A DNA stretch of 64,000 bases from positions 2,418,001-2,482,000 of the forward strand of contig NZ_CP071872.1 of the NCBI RefSeq assembly GCF_022647665.1, in the 5' to 3' direction. Below the pieces are notes generated by a model, which saw nothing but the letters and a program-made list of their open reading frames with translations, searched no databases and was not told the origin of the DNA. Origin of the DNA: Streptomyces formicae. Lineage in GTDB: Bacteria > Actinomycetota > Actinomycetes > Streptomycetales > Streptomycetaceae. This document shows, piece by piece, positions 17,400 through 25,801 of the stretch (the stretch's first letter is position 1; each line of letters begins with the position of its first letter). The position numbers were made by a program, and so were the translations under genes.

Positions 17400-18518
17400 A
17401 TGTCCGTCGCCTCGCCCCGACCGTCCCGTCTGCGTGCTGCCGTCGTCGGCACGGGCGCCATCGTCAGCGGGAGTCACCTCCCCGCCCTGCGCGCCCACGC
17501 CGACCGTGTCGAGCTCGTCGCCGCCGTCGACGTGGACCTGGCGAGACTCACGGCCTTCCGGGATCTCGCCGGCGAGGAGGTGGCCGCGTACACCGGCCTC
17601 GACGCGATGCTCGACGCGGTCCGCCCCGATCTCGTGCTCATCGGCACTCCGCCGTCCCTCCATCGCGAGCAGACCGTGGCCGCGCTGAAGGCGGGCGCGT
17701 GGGTGCTGTGCGAGAAGCCGCTGTGCCTCTCGCTCGCCGAGTACGACGAGATCGCCGCCGCCGCACAGGCCGCCGGGACGCATGCGTCGGTCGTCTTCCA
17801 GCACCGCTACGGCTCCGGAGCCGTCCACGCCCGCGAACTGCTCGCGCGGGGCGAGCTCGGCGCCCCGCGGGTCGCGCACTGCCAGACCACCTGGTACCGC
17901 GACAGTGACTACTACGCGGTGCCGTGGCGCGGCCGCTGGGAGAGCGAGGGCGGCGGCCCCACCATGGGGCACGGCATCCACCAGTACGACCTGATGCTGC
18001 ACCTCCTCGGCGACTGGACGGAGGTGCGCGCCATGGCGGGCCGTCTGGTGCACGACACCGAGGGAGAGGACGTCTCGACCGCCCTGGTGCGCTTCGCGAA
18101 CGGGACGCTCGCCACCGTCGTCAACAGCGTCCTGTCCCCGCACGAGGTCAGCCGCATACGTATCGACTGCGCCGACGCTACCGTCGAACTCACGCACCTC
18201 TACGGGCACTCCAACGAGGACTGGGTCTACACCCCCGCGCGGCACGTCAGCTCCGAACGGCCGGGCGCCTGGCGCACCCCGGCGGCCGACGTGCCCAGCT
18301 CGCACACCGCCCAGCTCGGCGCCCTGCTCGACGCGTACGAGAAGGGCGAACGCCCGCCCGGAAGCGGCCCCGACGCCCGCCGCACCGTCGAATTCGCCGC
18401 CTCCCTCTACAAGTCGGCCTTCACCGGACGGCCGGTCCTCGCGGGCGAGATCACCCCCGGCGACCCCTTCTACCCGGCCATGCACGGCAACCACCCCGAC
18501 TGGAGCCCGAAGCGATGA
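17400..18518 (+). CDS. Gfo/Idh/MocA family NAD(P)-dependent oxidoreductase
   Basis: A 372-residue sugar/inositol-type dehydrogenase. The N-terminal Rossmann fold has RAAVVGTGAIVSGSHLPALR and the acid after strand two (AAVDVD). The family EKP motif occurs as LCEKPLCLS, with the lysine that contacts substrate. The C-terminal beta-sheet domain follows (HCQTTWYRDSDYYAVPWRGR). It probably oxidises a sugar hydroxyl taken up by the transporter of the same operon. GAGGAG precedes the ATG by five to six bases. First gene of the operon; overlaps the next by four bases (ATGA). Confidence 0.88.
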   Translation: MSVASPRPSRLRAAVVGTGAIVSGSHLPALRAHADRVELVAAVDVDLARLTAFRDLAGEEVAAYTGLDAMLDAVRPDLVLIGTPPSLHREQTVAALKAGAWVLCEKPLCLSLAEYDEIAAAAQAAGTHASVVFQHRYGSGAVHARELLARGELGAPRVAHCQTTWYRDSDYYAVPWRGRWESEGGGPTMGHGIHQYDLMLHLLGDWTEVRAMAGRLVHDTEGEDVSTALVRFANGTLATVVNSVLSPHEVSRIRIDCADATVELTHLYGHSNEDWVYTPARHVSSERPGAWRTPAADVPSSHTAQLGALLDAYEKGERPPGSGPDARRTVEFAASLYKSAFTGRPVLAGEITPGDPFYPAMHGNHPDWSPKR

Positions 18519-19438
18519 CGATCAAGGTCACCCACGCCCACGGCGAGCGGATCGCCGTCCACGCCGCCGGCGTCGAATTGCTGAACTACGTCTACCGCCC
18601 CGACCCGGACCCCTTCGAGGCCCGCAAGCCGTACATCCACCCGCTGCGCACCCTCGCCGGACACCAGGTCAGCGGCTATCGCCCCAACGACCACCGCTGG
18701 CACAAGGGCCTCCAGATGACCGCCAGCCATCTGTCCGGGCAGAACTTCTGGGGCGGCAACTGCTACGTACACGGCCAGGGATATCTGCGCCGGCCCGAGC
18801 AGGTCGGCTCCATGCGCCACGACGGCTTCTCCGAGCTGCGAGCCGAGGACGACCGCTTCAGCCTCGCCGAAGAGCTCACCTGGGTCGAGAACGGCGGCCG
18901 GGAATGGGCCAGCGAACAGCGCGGCATCACCGTCCACTCGGTGGACGAGGACGCCGGCTCCTGGGCCCTGGACTGGTCGATCCGACTCACCAACATCCGT
19001 GACGAACCCCTGCACTTCGGCTCCCCGACCACCGCGGGGCGTGAGATGGCCGGATACACCGGCCTCCAGTGGCGCGGCCCGCGCGACTTCACCGGCGGCA
19101 CGGTCTTCGGCCCGGAAGGCGCGCAGGAAGCCGAGAAACTGATGGGCACCCAGGGGCCGTGGCTGGCGTTCACCGCCGAGCACGACGACGTCGACGCCCA
19201 CTCCACGCTCGTCTTCGCGCACGCTCCCGAGAACCTCGACGCGGCATCGGCGATCCACGACTCGCACTGGTTCGTACGCTCCGAACCGATCCCGACCGTC
19301 GCGTTCTCCTGGGCGTTCTTCGAGGAGTTCGAGCTGGCGCCCGGCACGTCCTTCGCGTACCGCTACCGCGTGGTGGTCGCGGACGGCGCCTGGGACCGCG
19401 ACGGCGTCGCCGCACATCTGGAGGGACTCCCGTGGTGA
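18515..19438 (+). CDS. DUF6807 (PmoA-like) family protein
   Basis: A 307-residue soluble all-beta protein matching the family formerly called methane oxygenase PmoA, now DUF6807: YVYRPDPDPFEARKPYIHPL, NDHRWHKGLQMTAS, NFWGGNCYVHGQGY, RDFTGGTVFGPEG. These genes repeatedly sit beside Gfo/Idh/MocA dehydrogenases in sugar-degradation clusters, as here. The HRWHKG and WGGN motifs suggest a sugar-binding or lyase/epimerase pocket but the activity is not established. The ATG overlaps the previous stop. Confidence 0.8.
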   Translation: MTIKVTHAHGERIAVHAAGVELLNYVYRPDPDPFEARKPYIHPLRTLAGHQVSGYRPNDHRWHKGLQMTASHLSGQNFWGGNCYVHGQGYLRRPEQVGSMRHDGFSELRAEDDRFSLAEELTWVENGGREWASEQRGITVHSVDEDAGSWALDWSIRLTNIRDEPLHFGSPTTAGREMAGYTGLQWRGPRDFTGGTVFGPEGAQEAEKLMGTQGPWLAFTAEHDDVDAHSTLVFAHAPENLDAASAIHDSHWFVRSEPIPTVAFSWAFFEEFELAPGTSFAYRYRVVVADGAWDRDGVAAHLEGLPW

Positions 19439-20208
19439 GCCGTCCGCATCCGCAGCACGGGCCGGTGAGCCTCCCGCATCCGCTGCCCGGGGCCGTGGGC
19501 CTCTCGCACCTCAGCGCCTATCCGTGGGAGGCGGCCGACGGAGTGTGCGGCGGCAGCCCGCACCTGCATCTGGTGTGCACCGAGGCGTACGTCGTCACCG
19601 GCGGCCGGGGCGCCGTCCAGACGCTCAGCCCCGATGGCTATCGCGACACCCCCTTGGAGGCGGGCTCCGTGGCGTGGTTCGCGCCCGGCACCGTCCACCG
19701 CATGGTGCAGGGCGGCGATCTGCGCATCACCGTACTGATGCAGAACAGCGGACTGCCCGAGGCCGGGGACGCGGTCTTCACCTTCCCGCCCGACGTGCTC
19801 GCCGACCCGGAGCGGTACGCGGCCGCCGCGGCCCTCCCCGCCAAGAGCGGACCCGATGCGGAGGCCGCCGCCCGCAAGCGCCGGGACCTCGCCGTCGAGG
19901 GGTATCTGCCGCTGCGCGAAGCCCTCCTGGCCGGCGACAACGGCCCGTATCTGGAGTTCCAGCGGGCCGCCGCCCGTCTCGTGAAGGACAAGGTCCCCGC
20001 CTGGCGGGAGCTGTGGAAGGCGGGCGCGCTGGCCGCGGCGGAGCGCACCGGCGCCCAGCTCACGGCCCTCGAATCCGGCGCCCCGGGCTACCTCGCCGAC
20101 TCGCGCGCCTACGACGCCTCGCCGTCCCGGTACGGCGGCTACGGCATGTGCGGCCGCCGCGACGAATACGAACTGCCCGGCACCACGCTCCCGTACTACG
20201 GCGAGTAG
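19435..20208 (+). CDS. Cupin-domain protein of the sugar operon
   Basis: A 257-residue protein. The cupin metal site is intact: motif 1 HLHLVCTEAYVVTGG (HxHx4E) and motif 2 PGTVHRMVQGG. A C-terminal helical extension (ADPERYAAAAALPA, KDKVPAWRELWKAGALAAAE) ends in a Tyr/Gly-rich tail (SPSRYGGYGMCGRRDEYELP). It is likely a sugar isomerase-like or sensing cupin acting with the dehydrogenase and DUF6807 protein. GTG 19435 overlaps the preceding TGA (GTGA) and is preferred over GTG 19432. Confidence 0.78.
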   Translation: MSRPHPQHGPVSLPHPLPGAVGLSHLSAYPWEAADGVCGGSPHLHLVCTEAYVVTGGRGAVQTLSPDGYRDTPLEAGSVAWFAPGTVHRMVQGGDLRITVLMQNSGLPEAGDAVFTFPPDVLADPERYAAAAALPAKSGPDAEAAARKRRDLAVEGYLPLREALLAGDNGPYLEFQRAAARLVKDKVPAWRELWKAGALAAAERTGAQLTALESGAPGYLADSRAYDASPSRYGGYGMCGRRDEYELPGTTLPYYGE

Positions 20209-20238
20209 GGCGACCGGAACCCAGCGACCCGAACCCAT

Positions 20239-20248
20239 CCCCCCCCCC
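20239..20248. repeat. Ten-C homopolymer upstream of the binding-protein gene
   Basis: An uninterrupted run of ten C in the 78-base gap between the cupin and binding-protein genes, the only real gap within this operon. It lies ~20 bases before the AAAGGAGGGG ribosome site. Confidence 0.85.
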
Positions 20249-20286
20249 ACATTTCCGCATTCTCAGAAAGGAGGGGTGTACTCGCC

Positions 20287-21570
20287 ATGCCCGCAAACCG
20301 GACAACGGTGTCCTGTGCGTCGGCCACGGTGCTCGCCCTCTGCGCGGTGCTGACCGGCTGCGGCGGCCCGTCCGACACGAGCGGCAGCGGACAGACCGTC
20401 CTGCGCTACACCTGGTGGGGCAACCCCGACCGGGCCGCCCGCACCGAGCAGGCCGTCGCGCTCTTCGAGAAGCGGCACCCCGGGATCGAGGTGCAGACCT
20501 CCTTCGCCGGCTACGAGGCGTACAAGCAGAAGCTCGCCACCCAGGCCGCCGGCGGCGACGCCCCGGACGTGATGCAGCTCGACTACCGGCAGATCGACCA
20601 GTACGCCACCGGCGGAGTCCTGCTCGACCTCGGCACCCGCAAGCAGCCCCTGCGCACCGGCGAGATCGACGCCGGACTGCTGGCCACCGGGGTCGTGGAC
20701 GGCAAGCAGTACGCGATCCCGCAGGGCCGCGGCACCGAGACCGTCGCGTACGACGCCGAGCAGTGGAAGGCCGCCGCAGTGGACCTCCCGCGCCCGGGCT
20801 GGACCTGGGACGACTGGGCGGCGGCCATGCGCGCGCTCGCGAAGCGGACCGGCAAGCCGGGCTCCGTCGACCCCGGGCAGAGCGAGGACTGCTTCGAGGC
20901 GTGGCTGCGCGGCCAGGGCAAGTCCCTCTACACCGAGGACGGCGGGCTCGGCTTCACCGCCGACGACCTGACCCGCTGGTGGACCTTCACCGACGGGCTG
21001 CGCCGTGAGGGCGCGGTGTCGCCCGCCGAGGAGACGACACAGCTCGACGGATCCGTCGAGAACACTCCGCTGGCGCGCGGCAGGGCGATCGCCGACTTCA
21101 ACTGGGACGCGCCGACCAGCGCGCTCACGGCGATCGTGGGGGAGGGCCTGACGCTCGCGCCGCTGCCGTCGGGCGCGGACGGCACACCCGGGCAGTACTT
21201 CAAGCCGTCGATGTTCGTCGGGGCCGCGGCCACCACCGAACATCCCGAGGAAGCCGCCGAACTGATCGACTTCCTGATCAACGACAAGGAAGCGGCGGAG
21301 ATCCTCGGAGCCAGCCGCAGCATCCCCGTCAACGAGTCCATCCGCAAGGAGGTCGTCCCCGGTCTGAAGGACTTCGACCGGATCATCGCCGACTACCAGG
21401 CGAGCGTGGAGGGCACCCTCGAACCCCCGCCGCAGGCCCCGCCGGCCGGTGACAACGCCCTGCAGACCACGTTCGCCCGCGACTACGACCAGGTGTCGTT
21501 CGAGCGGATGACACCGCGCGAGGCCGCCGAGAACTACATCATCGAGGCGGAGGCGGAGCTGAGGCCATGA
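20287..21570 (+). CDS. Sugar ABC transporter substrate-binding lipoprotein
   Basis: A 427-residue extracellular lipoprotein: hydrophobic SCASATVLALCAVLTGCGG ends in lipobox VLTGC, followed by a family 1 solute-binding protein (LRYTWWGNPDRAARTEQAVA, FEKRHPGIEVQTSFAGYEAY, APDVMQLDYRQIDQYATGG). A very strong ribosome site (AAAGGAGGGG) precedes the ATG, consistent with the binding protein being made in excess over the permeases. Overlaps the next gene by four bases. The operon context suggests a uronide or plant-polysaccharide-derived sugar as ligand, which is inference. Confidence 0.92.
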   Translation: MPANRTTVSCASATVLALCAVLTGCGGPSDTSGSGQTVLRYTWWGNPDRAARTEQAVALFEKRHPGIEVQTSFAGYEAYKQKLATQAAGGDAPDVMQLDYRQIDQYATGGVLLDLGTRKQPLRTGEIDAGLLATGVVDGKQYAIPQGRGTETVAYDAEQWKAAAVDLPRPGWTWDDWAAAMRALAKRTGKPGSVDPGQSEDCFEAWLRGQGKSLYTEDGGLGFTADDLTRWWTFTDGLRREGAVSPAEETTQLDGSVENTPLARGRAIADFNWDAPTSALTAIVGEGLTLAPLPSGADGTPGQYFKPSMFVGAAATTEHPEEAAELIDFLINDKEAAEILGASRSIPVNESIRKEVVPGLKDFDRIIADYQASVEGTLEPPPQAPPAGDNALQTTFARDYDQVSFERMTPREAAENYIIEAEAELRP

Positions 21571-22526
21571 CCACCACCGACATCCCCGCCGCCGGAGTAC
21601 GCGATGCGCGGCGCCCCGCACCGGGGGACAAGCGCCCCCGCCGCAGGCGCGAAGGCGCGGCCTGGGTGTTCCTCTCGCCCTGGGTGCTCGGCGCCGCCGT
21701 CCTGACGCTGCTGCCGATGGCCGTCTCGCTGTATCTGTCGTTCACCGACTACGACATGTTCAACCCGCCGCAGTGGGTGGGCCTGCGCAACTACGTCCAG
21801 ATGTTCACCGAGGACCCCCGCTACTGGCGCTCGGTCGGCGCGACCCTCGGCTACGTCGTCATCGCCGTACCGCTGCAACTGGCGCTGGCGCTCCTCATCG
21901 CCCTCGCGCTCAAGTCCATGAAGCGCGGCAAGGGCTTCTACCGCTCCGCCTTCTACGCCCCCTCGCTCCTCGGCGCGTCCATGTCCGTCGCCCTCGTGTG
22001 GCGGGCGGTCTTCAACGACGGCGGCACGGTCGACAACCTCCTGTCCGCCGTCGGCATCCACACCGGCGGCTGGGTCAACCGGCCCGGCTGGGCGCTGCTC
22101 GCCGTGGCGCTGCTGACCGTATGGCAGTTCGGCGCCCCGATGGTGATCTTCCTGGCCGGACTCCAGCAGATCCCCGCCGAGCTGTACGAGGCCGCGGCCG
22201 TGGACGGAGCGAGCCGGTGGCGGCAGTTCGTCTCCGTGACGATGCCGATGCTGTCGCCCGTCCTCTTCTTCAACCTGGTGCTCCAGACCATCCAGGCCTT
22301 CCAGGTCTTCACGCCCGCCTTTGCGGTCAGCGCAGGCAAGGGCGGCCCGGCCGACTCCACGCTCTTCTACACGCTCTACCTCTACGACCGGGGCTTCGTC
22401 GCCTCCCACATGGGCTACGCCTCCGCCATGGCCTGGACGCTGCTGCTCGTGATCGGCGCCGTCACCGCGGTGCTCTTCCGCACCTCGCGCACCTGGGTCT
22501 TCTACGCCGACGAGGGGGACCGATGA
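21567..22526 (+). CDS. Carbohydrate ABC transporter permease, MalF-like
   Basis: A 319-residue membrane protein: GAAWVFLSPWVLGAAVLTLL first span, six spans overall, EAA loop LYEAAAVDGASRWRQFVSVT followed by MPMLSP. Partner of the downstream MalG-type permease and the upstream binding protein. Overlapping ATGA junctions on both sides show tight co-expression. No ATPase is encoded in the operon. Confidence 0.92.
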   Translation: MTTTDIPAAGVRDARRPAPGDKRPRRRREGAAWVFLSPWVLGAAVLTLLPMAVSLYLSFTDYDMFNPPQWVGLRNYVQMFTEDPRYWRSVGATLGYVVIAVPLQLALALLIALALKSMKRGKGFYRSAFYAPSLLGASMSVALVWRAVFNDGGTVDNLLSAVGIHTGGWVNRPGWALLAVALLTVWQFGAPMVIFLAGLQQIPAELYEAAAVDGASRWRQFVSVTMPMLSPVLFFNLVLQTIQAFQVFTPAFAVSAGKGGPADSTLFYTLYLYDRGFVASHMGYASAMAWTLLLVIGAVTAVLFRTSRTWVFYADEGDR

Positions 22527-23452
22527 CCTCGACCACCGCAACCCCGGCGGACCGCGGGCCCGTTGACCGGCAGACCGGCCGGCAGCCCGACCGGCGGTCC
22601 GGCCGCACGCGCGCCCGGTGGTACGACCGGCGCCGTACCGCGCTGCACGCCGTGTGCCTCGCCGCACTGCTCGTGATGCTCTACCCGCTGGCCTGGCTCC
22701 TCGCCACCTCGCTCAAGCCCGCCGACGAGGTCATCGCTAGCCTGAGGCTGCTGCCGAGCCGTCTGGAGTGGTCGAACTACACGACCGCGCTCGACGGCGT
22801 GAGCGACGTGCCCGTCAGCAGGATGCTCGCCAACTCCCTGCTGATCGCGGGCGGCGCGGTCCTCGGCAACTTCCTGAGCTGCTCGCTGGCCGCCTACGCC
22901 TTCGCCCGGCTGCGCTTCCGGCTGCGCGGGCCGCTGTTCGCGTTCATGATCGCGACGATCATGCTGCCGCACCACGCGGTGCTCATCCCGCAGTACATCA
23001 TCTTCAATCAGCTCGGCATGGTGAACACCTACTGGCCGCTCATCCTGCCGAAGTTCCTCGCCACCGAGGCGTTCTTCGTCTTCCTCATCGTGCAGTTCAT
23101 GCGCGGGCTGCCGCGTGAGCTGGAGGAGGCCGCCCGGATCGACGGCTGCGGCCCGTTCCGCAGCTTCTTCCAGGTGATCCTGCCGCTCACCCGGCCCGCG
23201 CTGATCACCACGGCGATCTTCACCTTCATCTGGACCTGGAACGACTTCTTCACGCAGCTGATCTATCTCTTCTCGCCGGAGAAGTTCACGCTCACCCTCG
23301 CCCTGCGGTCGTTCGTCGACGCCTCCAGCCAGTCGGCGTACGGCCCGATGTTCGCCATGTCGGTCATCGCGCTGCTGCCGATCGTGCTGTTCTTCCTCGC
23401 CTTCCAGCGCTTCCTCGTCGAGGGCATGGCCAGCTCCGGGATCAAGGGATGA
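22523..23452 (+). CDS. Carbohydrate ABC transporter permease, MalG-like
   Basis: A 309-residue membrane protein. After a ~35-residue Arg/Asp-rich cytoplasmic tail it has the MalG pattern (LAALLVMLYPLAWLLATSLK, YIIFNQLGMVNTYWPLILPK) and EAA loop LEEAARIDGCGPFRSFFQVI with LPLTRPA. Start ATG 22523 overlaps the preceding stop by four bases; its own stop overlaps the YesL-like gene by four. Confidence 0.92.
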   Translation: MTSTTATPADRGPVDRQTGRQPDRRSGRTRARWYDRRRTALHAVCLAALLVMLYPLAWLLATSLKPADEVIASLRLLPSRLEWSNYTTALDGVSDVPVSRMLANSLLIAGGAVLGNFLSCSLAAYAFARLRFRLRGPLFAFMIATIMLPHHAVLIPQYIIFNQLGMVNTYWPLILPKFLATEAFFVFLIVQFMRGLPRELEEAARIDGCGPFRSFFQVILPLTRPALITTAIFTFIWTWNDFFTQLIYLFSPEKFTLTLALRSFVDASSQSAYGPMFAMSVIALLPIVLFFLAFQRFLVEGMASSGIKG

Positions 23453-24066
23453 GCGCGCGGGCCCGCGACACGGGCGAACTCTTCGGCCCGCGCACGACCC
23501 TGTTCGCGGACGTGCTGAGCATCGGTCTCGCAACCGCGGTGGCCTGCCTGCCGCTGCTCACCGCCCCCGCCGCGCTGTCCACCGCCTGCGCGGTGCTCCG
23601 CGGCTCGGCGCAGGGCCGGCCCGCCACCGCGGGACGGTACCTTTCCCTGCTGCGCAGGCGCCTGCGCGGCGGCGACCTCGCCGCCGGTGCGCTCGCCCTT
23701 GCCGGTGCGCTGCTGCTCGCCTCGGACCTGGCCCTGGTCCGGGCGGGGCTGCCGGGAGCGGGCGCCTTCGCCCTGGCCGCCGCCGTGATCGGCGCGTACG
23801 CCGCGGCAGTGGCCCTGCGGGCGTGCGGGCGCCCCGAGTCCGTCGACGACTGGCCCGCGGCGGTGCGCGCCGCCGCCCGCGAGGCGCTGCGCGACCTGGG
23901 CGGCAGCGCCCTGGCGCTCCTCGCGCTGGCGGCGGCCGTGCTCTGTGCCTGGGCGATGCTGCCGCTCGCCTTCCTCGCACCGGGGCCGCTGGCCCTCGCA
24001 CTCACCGCGATCGACATACGGTCCGGGCGGACGGGCGCGGAACGGAGCAGGAGCGGGGCGCGCTGA
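23449..24066 (+). CDS. YesL-like (DUF624) membrane protein
   Basis: A 205-residue integral membrane protein with about five Ala/Leu-rich spans. The start ATRTTLFADVLSIGLAT-type region and LLTAPAALSTACAVLR resemble YesL, which in Bacillus sits at the head of the rhamnogalacturonan gene set together with a CUT1 transporter. Its position as last gene of this transporter operon, overlapping the permease by four bases, supports the assignment. Role probably accessory to sugar uptake; mechanism unknown. Confidence 0.65.
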   Translation: MSARARDTGELFGPRTTLFADVLSIGLATAVACLPLLTAPAALSTACAVLRGSAQGRPATAGRYLSLLRRRLRGGDLAAGALALAGALLLASDLALVRAGLPGAGAFALAAAVIGAYAAAVALRACGRPESVDDWPAAVRAAAREALRDLGGSALALLALAAAVLCAWAMLPLAFLAPGPLALALTAIDIRSGRTGAERSRSGAR

Positions 24067-24086
24067 GGCCCCCGAGGAGCGATGGA

Positions 24087-24120
24087 CCCGGGACGCCCCT
24101 CAGCCCGGGACGCCCCTCAG
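24087..24120. repeat. Perfect 17-bp tandem duplication over the chelatase stop codon
   Basis: CCCGGGACGCCCCTCAG occurs at 24087-24103 and again at 24104-24120. The second copy contains the stop codon of the minus-strand chelatase gene; the first is just beyond it, so a duplicate stop exists downstream. It also lies between convergent operons. Confidence 0.9.
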
Positions 24121-24896
24121 CCCGCGGCCGCCAGCACCGGCGTCGCGCAGGACTGCTCGTACCGCTCCAGGAGCAGGCGCGCCAGTTCGGGGGAGGGGCC
24201 GAGGGCGTCGGCCAGGATGTCGGCGGACGCCGAGGCGGCGCCCGCGGCGATGCGGTCCGGGAGGCGGCCCGGGGCGATGACGTACGGGGCCACCGCCACC
24301 CGGGCGACGCCTTCGGCCCGTAGCGCCCGTACCGCGTCCTCGGGACGGGGAGGGCCCGCGGCGGTCACAGCGGAGGCGAACGCAGGTCGCACGGCGCACC
24401 AGCCGGTGTGCCGCAGCTCCCGCGCGATGTCAGCGATCACTGCGATCGCCTCCGGGTCGGAGGAGCCCGCCGAGGCCAGGACGACCCCGGTCGAGCGCTT
24501 GTCGGCGGGCGTGAGGCCCGCCTCGTACAGCCGCCGCTCCACCGCCTCCAGGAGGAGCGGGGACGGGCCCAGCACCTCGGCCTGGGTGATGCGCAGGCGG
24601 GGATGCCTGGTCCGGGCGTCGCGCAGGACGGACGGAATGTCGGCCTTGGCGTGGAAGGCCCGGGTCAGCAGCAGCGGCAGCGCCACCACGTCCCGAACGC
24701 CGTCGTTCGCCATCCGCTCCAGGACCTGCGGCACCGACGGCGCGTTGAAGTCGAGGAACGCGGTCGACACCCGCAGCTCCGGCTTCTGCGACCGTACGCG
24801 CCGTACGAGGGCGTGGACGGTCGCGGCGTGCCGCGGGTCGCGGCTGCCGTGGGCGATGACGAGCAGGGCGGGGCTGTGCATGACGGGGCTGTGCAT
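24117..24896 (-). CDS. Sirohydrochlorin chelatase-type protein (CbiX/SirB family)
   Basis: A 259-residue cytoplasmic protein with two tandem CbiX half-domains. The first has LLVIAHGSRDPRHAA with the metal-binding His and PLLLTRAFHAKADIP with the second His; the second half ends VAVAPYVIAPGRLPDRIA. It should insert Fe2+ (or Co2+) into sirohydrochlorin, supplying the siroheme needed by the sulfite reductase of the same cluster. It is the last gene of the sulfonate-transport group, eight bases after ssuC. The N-terminus carries a duplicated MHSPV unit, so the start may be 24896 or 24881. Confidence 0.85.
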   Translation of the reverse strand: MHSPVMHSPALLVIAHGSRDPRHAATVHALVRRVRSQKPELRVSTAFLDFNAPSVPQVLERMANDGVRDVVALPLLLTRAFHAKADIPSVLRDARTRHPRLRITQAEVLGPSPLLLEAVERRLYEAGLTPADKRSTGVVLASAGSSDPEAIAVIADIARELRHTGWCAVRPAFASAVTAAGPPRPEDAVRALRAEGVARVAVAPYVIAPGRLPDRIAAGAASASADILADALGPSPELARLLLERYEQSCATPVLAAAG

Positions 24897-24904
24897 GACG
24901 GGGC

Positions 24905-25801
24905 TCAGCTCTTCGCGAGCAGCCCGCGGCTGCGGAGCACCCAGCGCTCCAGCGGGCTGAAGATGAGCAGGTCGATGGCGATGCCGACGATCAGGATGAG
25001 GATGATCGCGAGGAACACGCCGGGCATGTCGATGTTGTTGCGGCCGTTCTCCAGCAACTGGCCGAGGCCCAGGCCGAGATCGGGCGACGAGGCGATGATC
25101 TCGGCGGCCATCAGCGAACGCCAGGAGAACGCCCAGCCCTGCTTCAGACCGGCCAGATAGCCGGGCAGCGCCGCCGGCATGACGATGTGCCAGGTGCCGC
25201 GCAGCCCGGTGGCACCCATCGTGCGCCCGGCCCGCAGGAAGAGCGGCGGGACCTGGTCGACGCCGGAGACGAGTCCGTTGGCGATCGACGGGACGGCGCC
25301 GAGCAGGATGACCGCGTACATCATCGAGTCGTTCAGGCCGAGCCAGATGACGGCGGGCGGCACCCAGGCCACCGACGGCAGCGACTGCAGGCCCGACAGG
25401 ATCGGGCCGATCGCCGCGCGCACGAACTTCACCCGGGCGACGAGCAGTCCGAGCGGCGTGCCGATCGCCAGGGCCAGCAGGAAGCCGAACAGACCGCGCG
25501 ACACGCTGGTCCAGATGACGTCCAGCAGGGTGCCCTGCAGCCACATGTCGGTCAGGCCCGACCACACCGAGGACGGCGCGGGCAGCTTGTCCTCGGTGGT
25601 CACCTTCGCGGAGACGAGGAGCTGCCAGACGACGAGGACGAGGGTGATCGCGAGGACCGGCGGCAGGACCTTCCTGACGAGGACCTCGCGGACGGGCGTA
25701 CGGCGGATCTCGACGGCGTCGAGCGCGTCCAGGCCCGCTTCGAGCCCGGCGAGGTCGTCCGCCTTCCGCGGCGCCCGGTCGGTGGTCTCAGTGCTGGCCA
25801 T
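24905..25801 (-). CDS. ssuC: Sulfonate/taurine-type ABC transporter permease
   Basis: A 298-residue permease with ~6 spans (VLAITLVLVVWQLLVSAKVT, LFGFLLALAIGTPLGLLVAR, VPPAVIWLGLNDSMMYAVIL) and the BPD_transp_1 loop AGRTMGATGLRGTWHIVMPA, then ALPGYL. The family imports aliphatic sulfonates, taurine or nitrate; the cys-gene context favours sulfonate or sulfate esters. A ~45-residue acidic N-terminal tail precedes the first span. The ATG at 25801 overlaps the ATPase gene by 14 bases. Confidence 0.88.
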   Translation of the reverse strand: MASTETTDRAPRKADDLAGLEAGLDALDAVEIRRTPVREVLVRKVLPPVLAITLVLVVWQLLVSAKVTTEDKLPAPSSVWSGLTDMWLQGTLLDVIWTSVSRGLFGFLLALAIGTPLGLLVARVKFVRAAIGPILSGLQSLPSVAWVPPAVIWLGLNDSMMYAVILLGAVPSIANGLVSGVDQVPPLFLRAGRTMGATGLRGTWHIVMPAALPGYLAGLKQGWAFSWRSLMAAEIIASSPDLGLGLGQLLENGRNNIDMPGVFLAIILILIVGIAIDLLIFSPLERWVLRSRGLLAKS

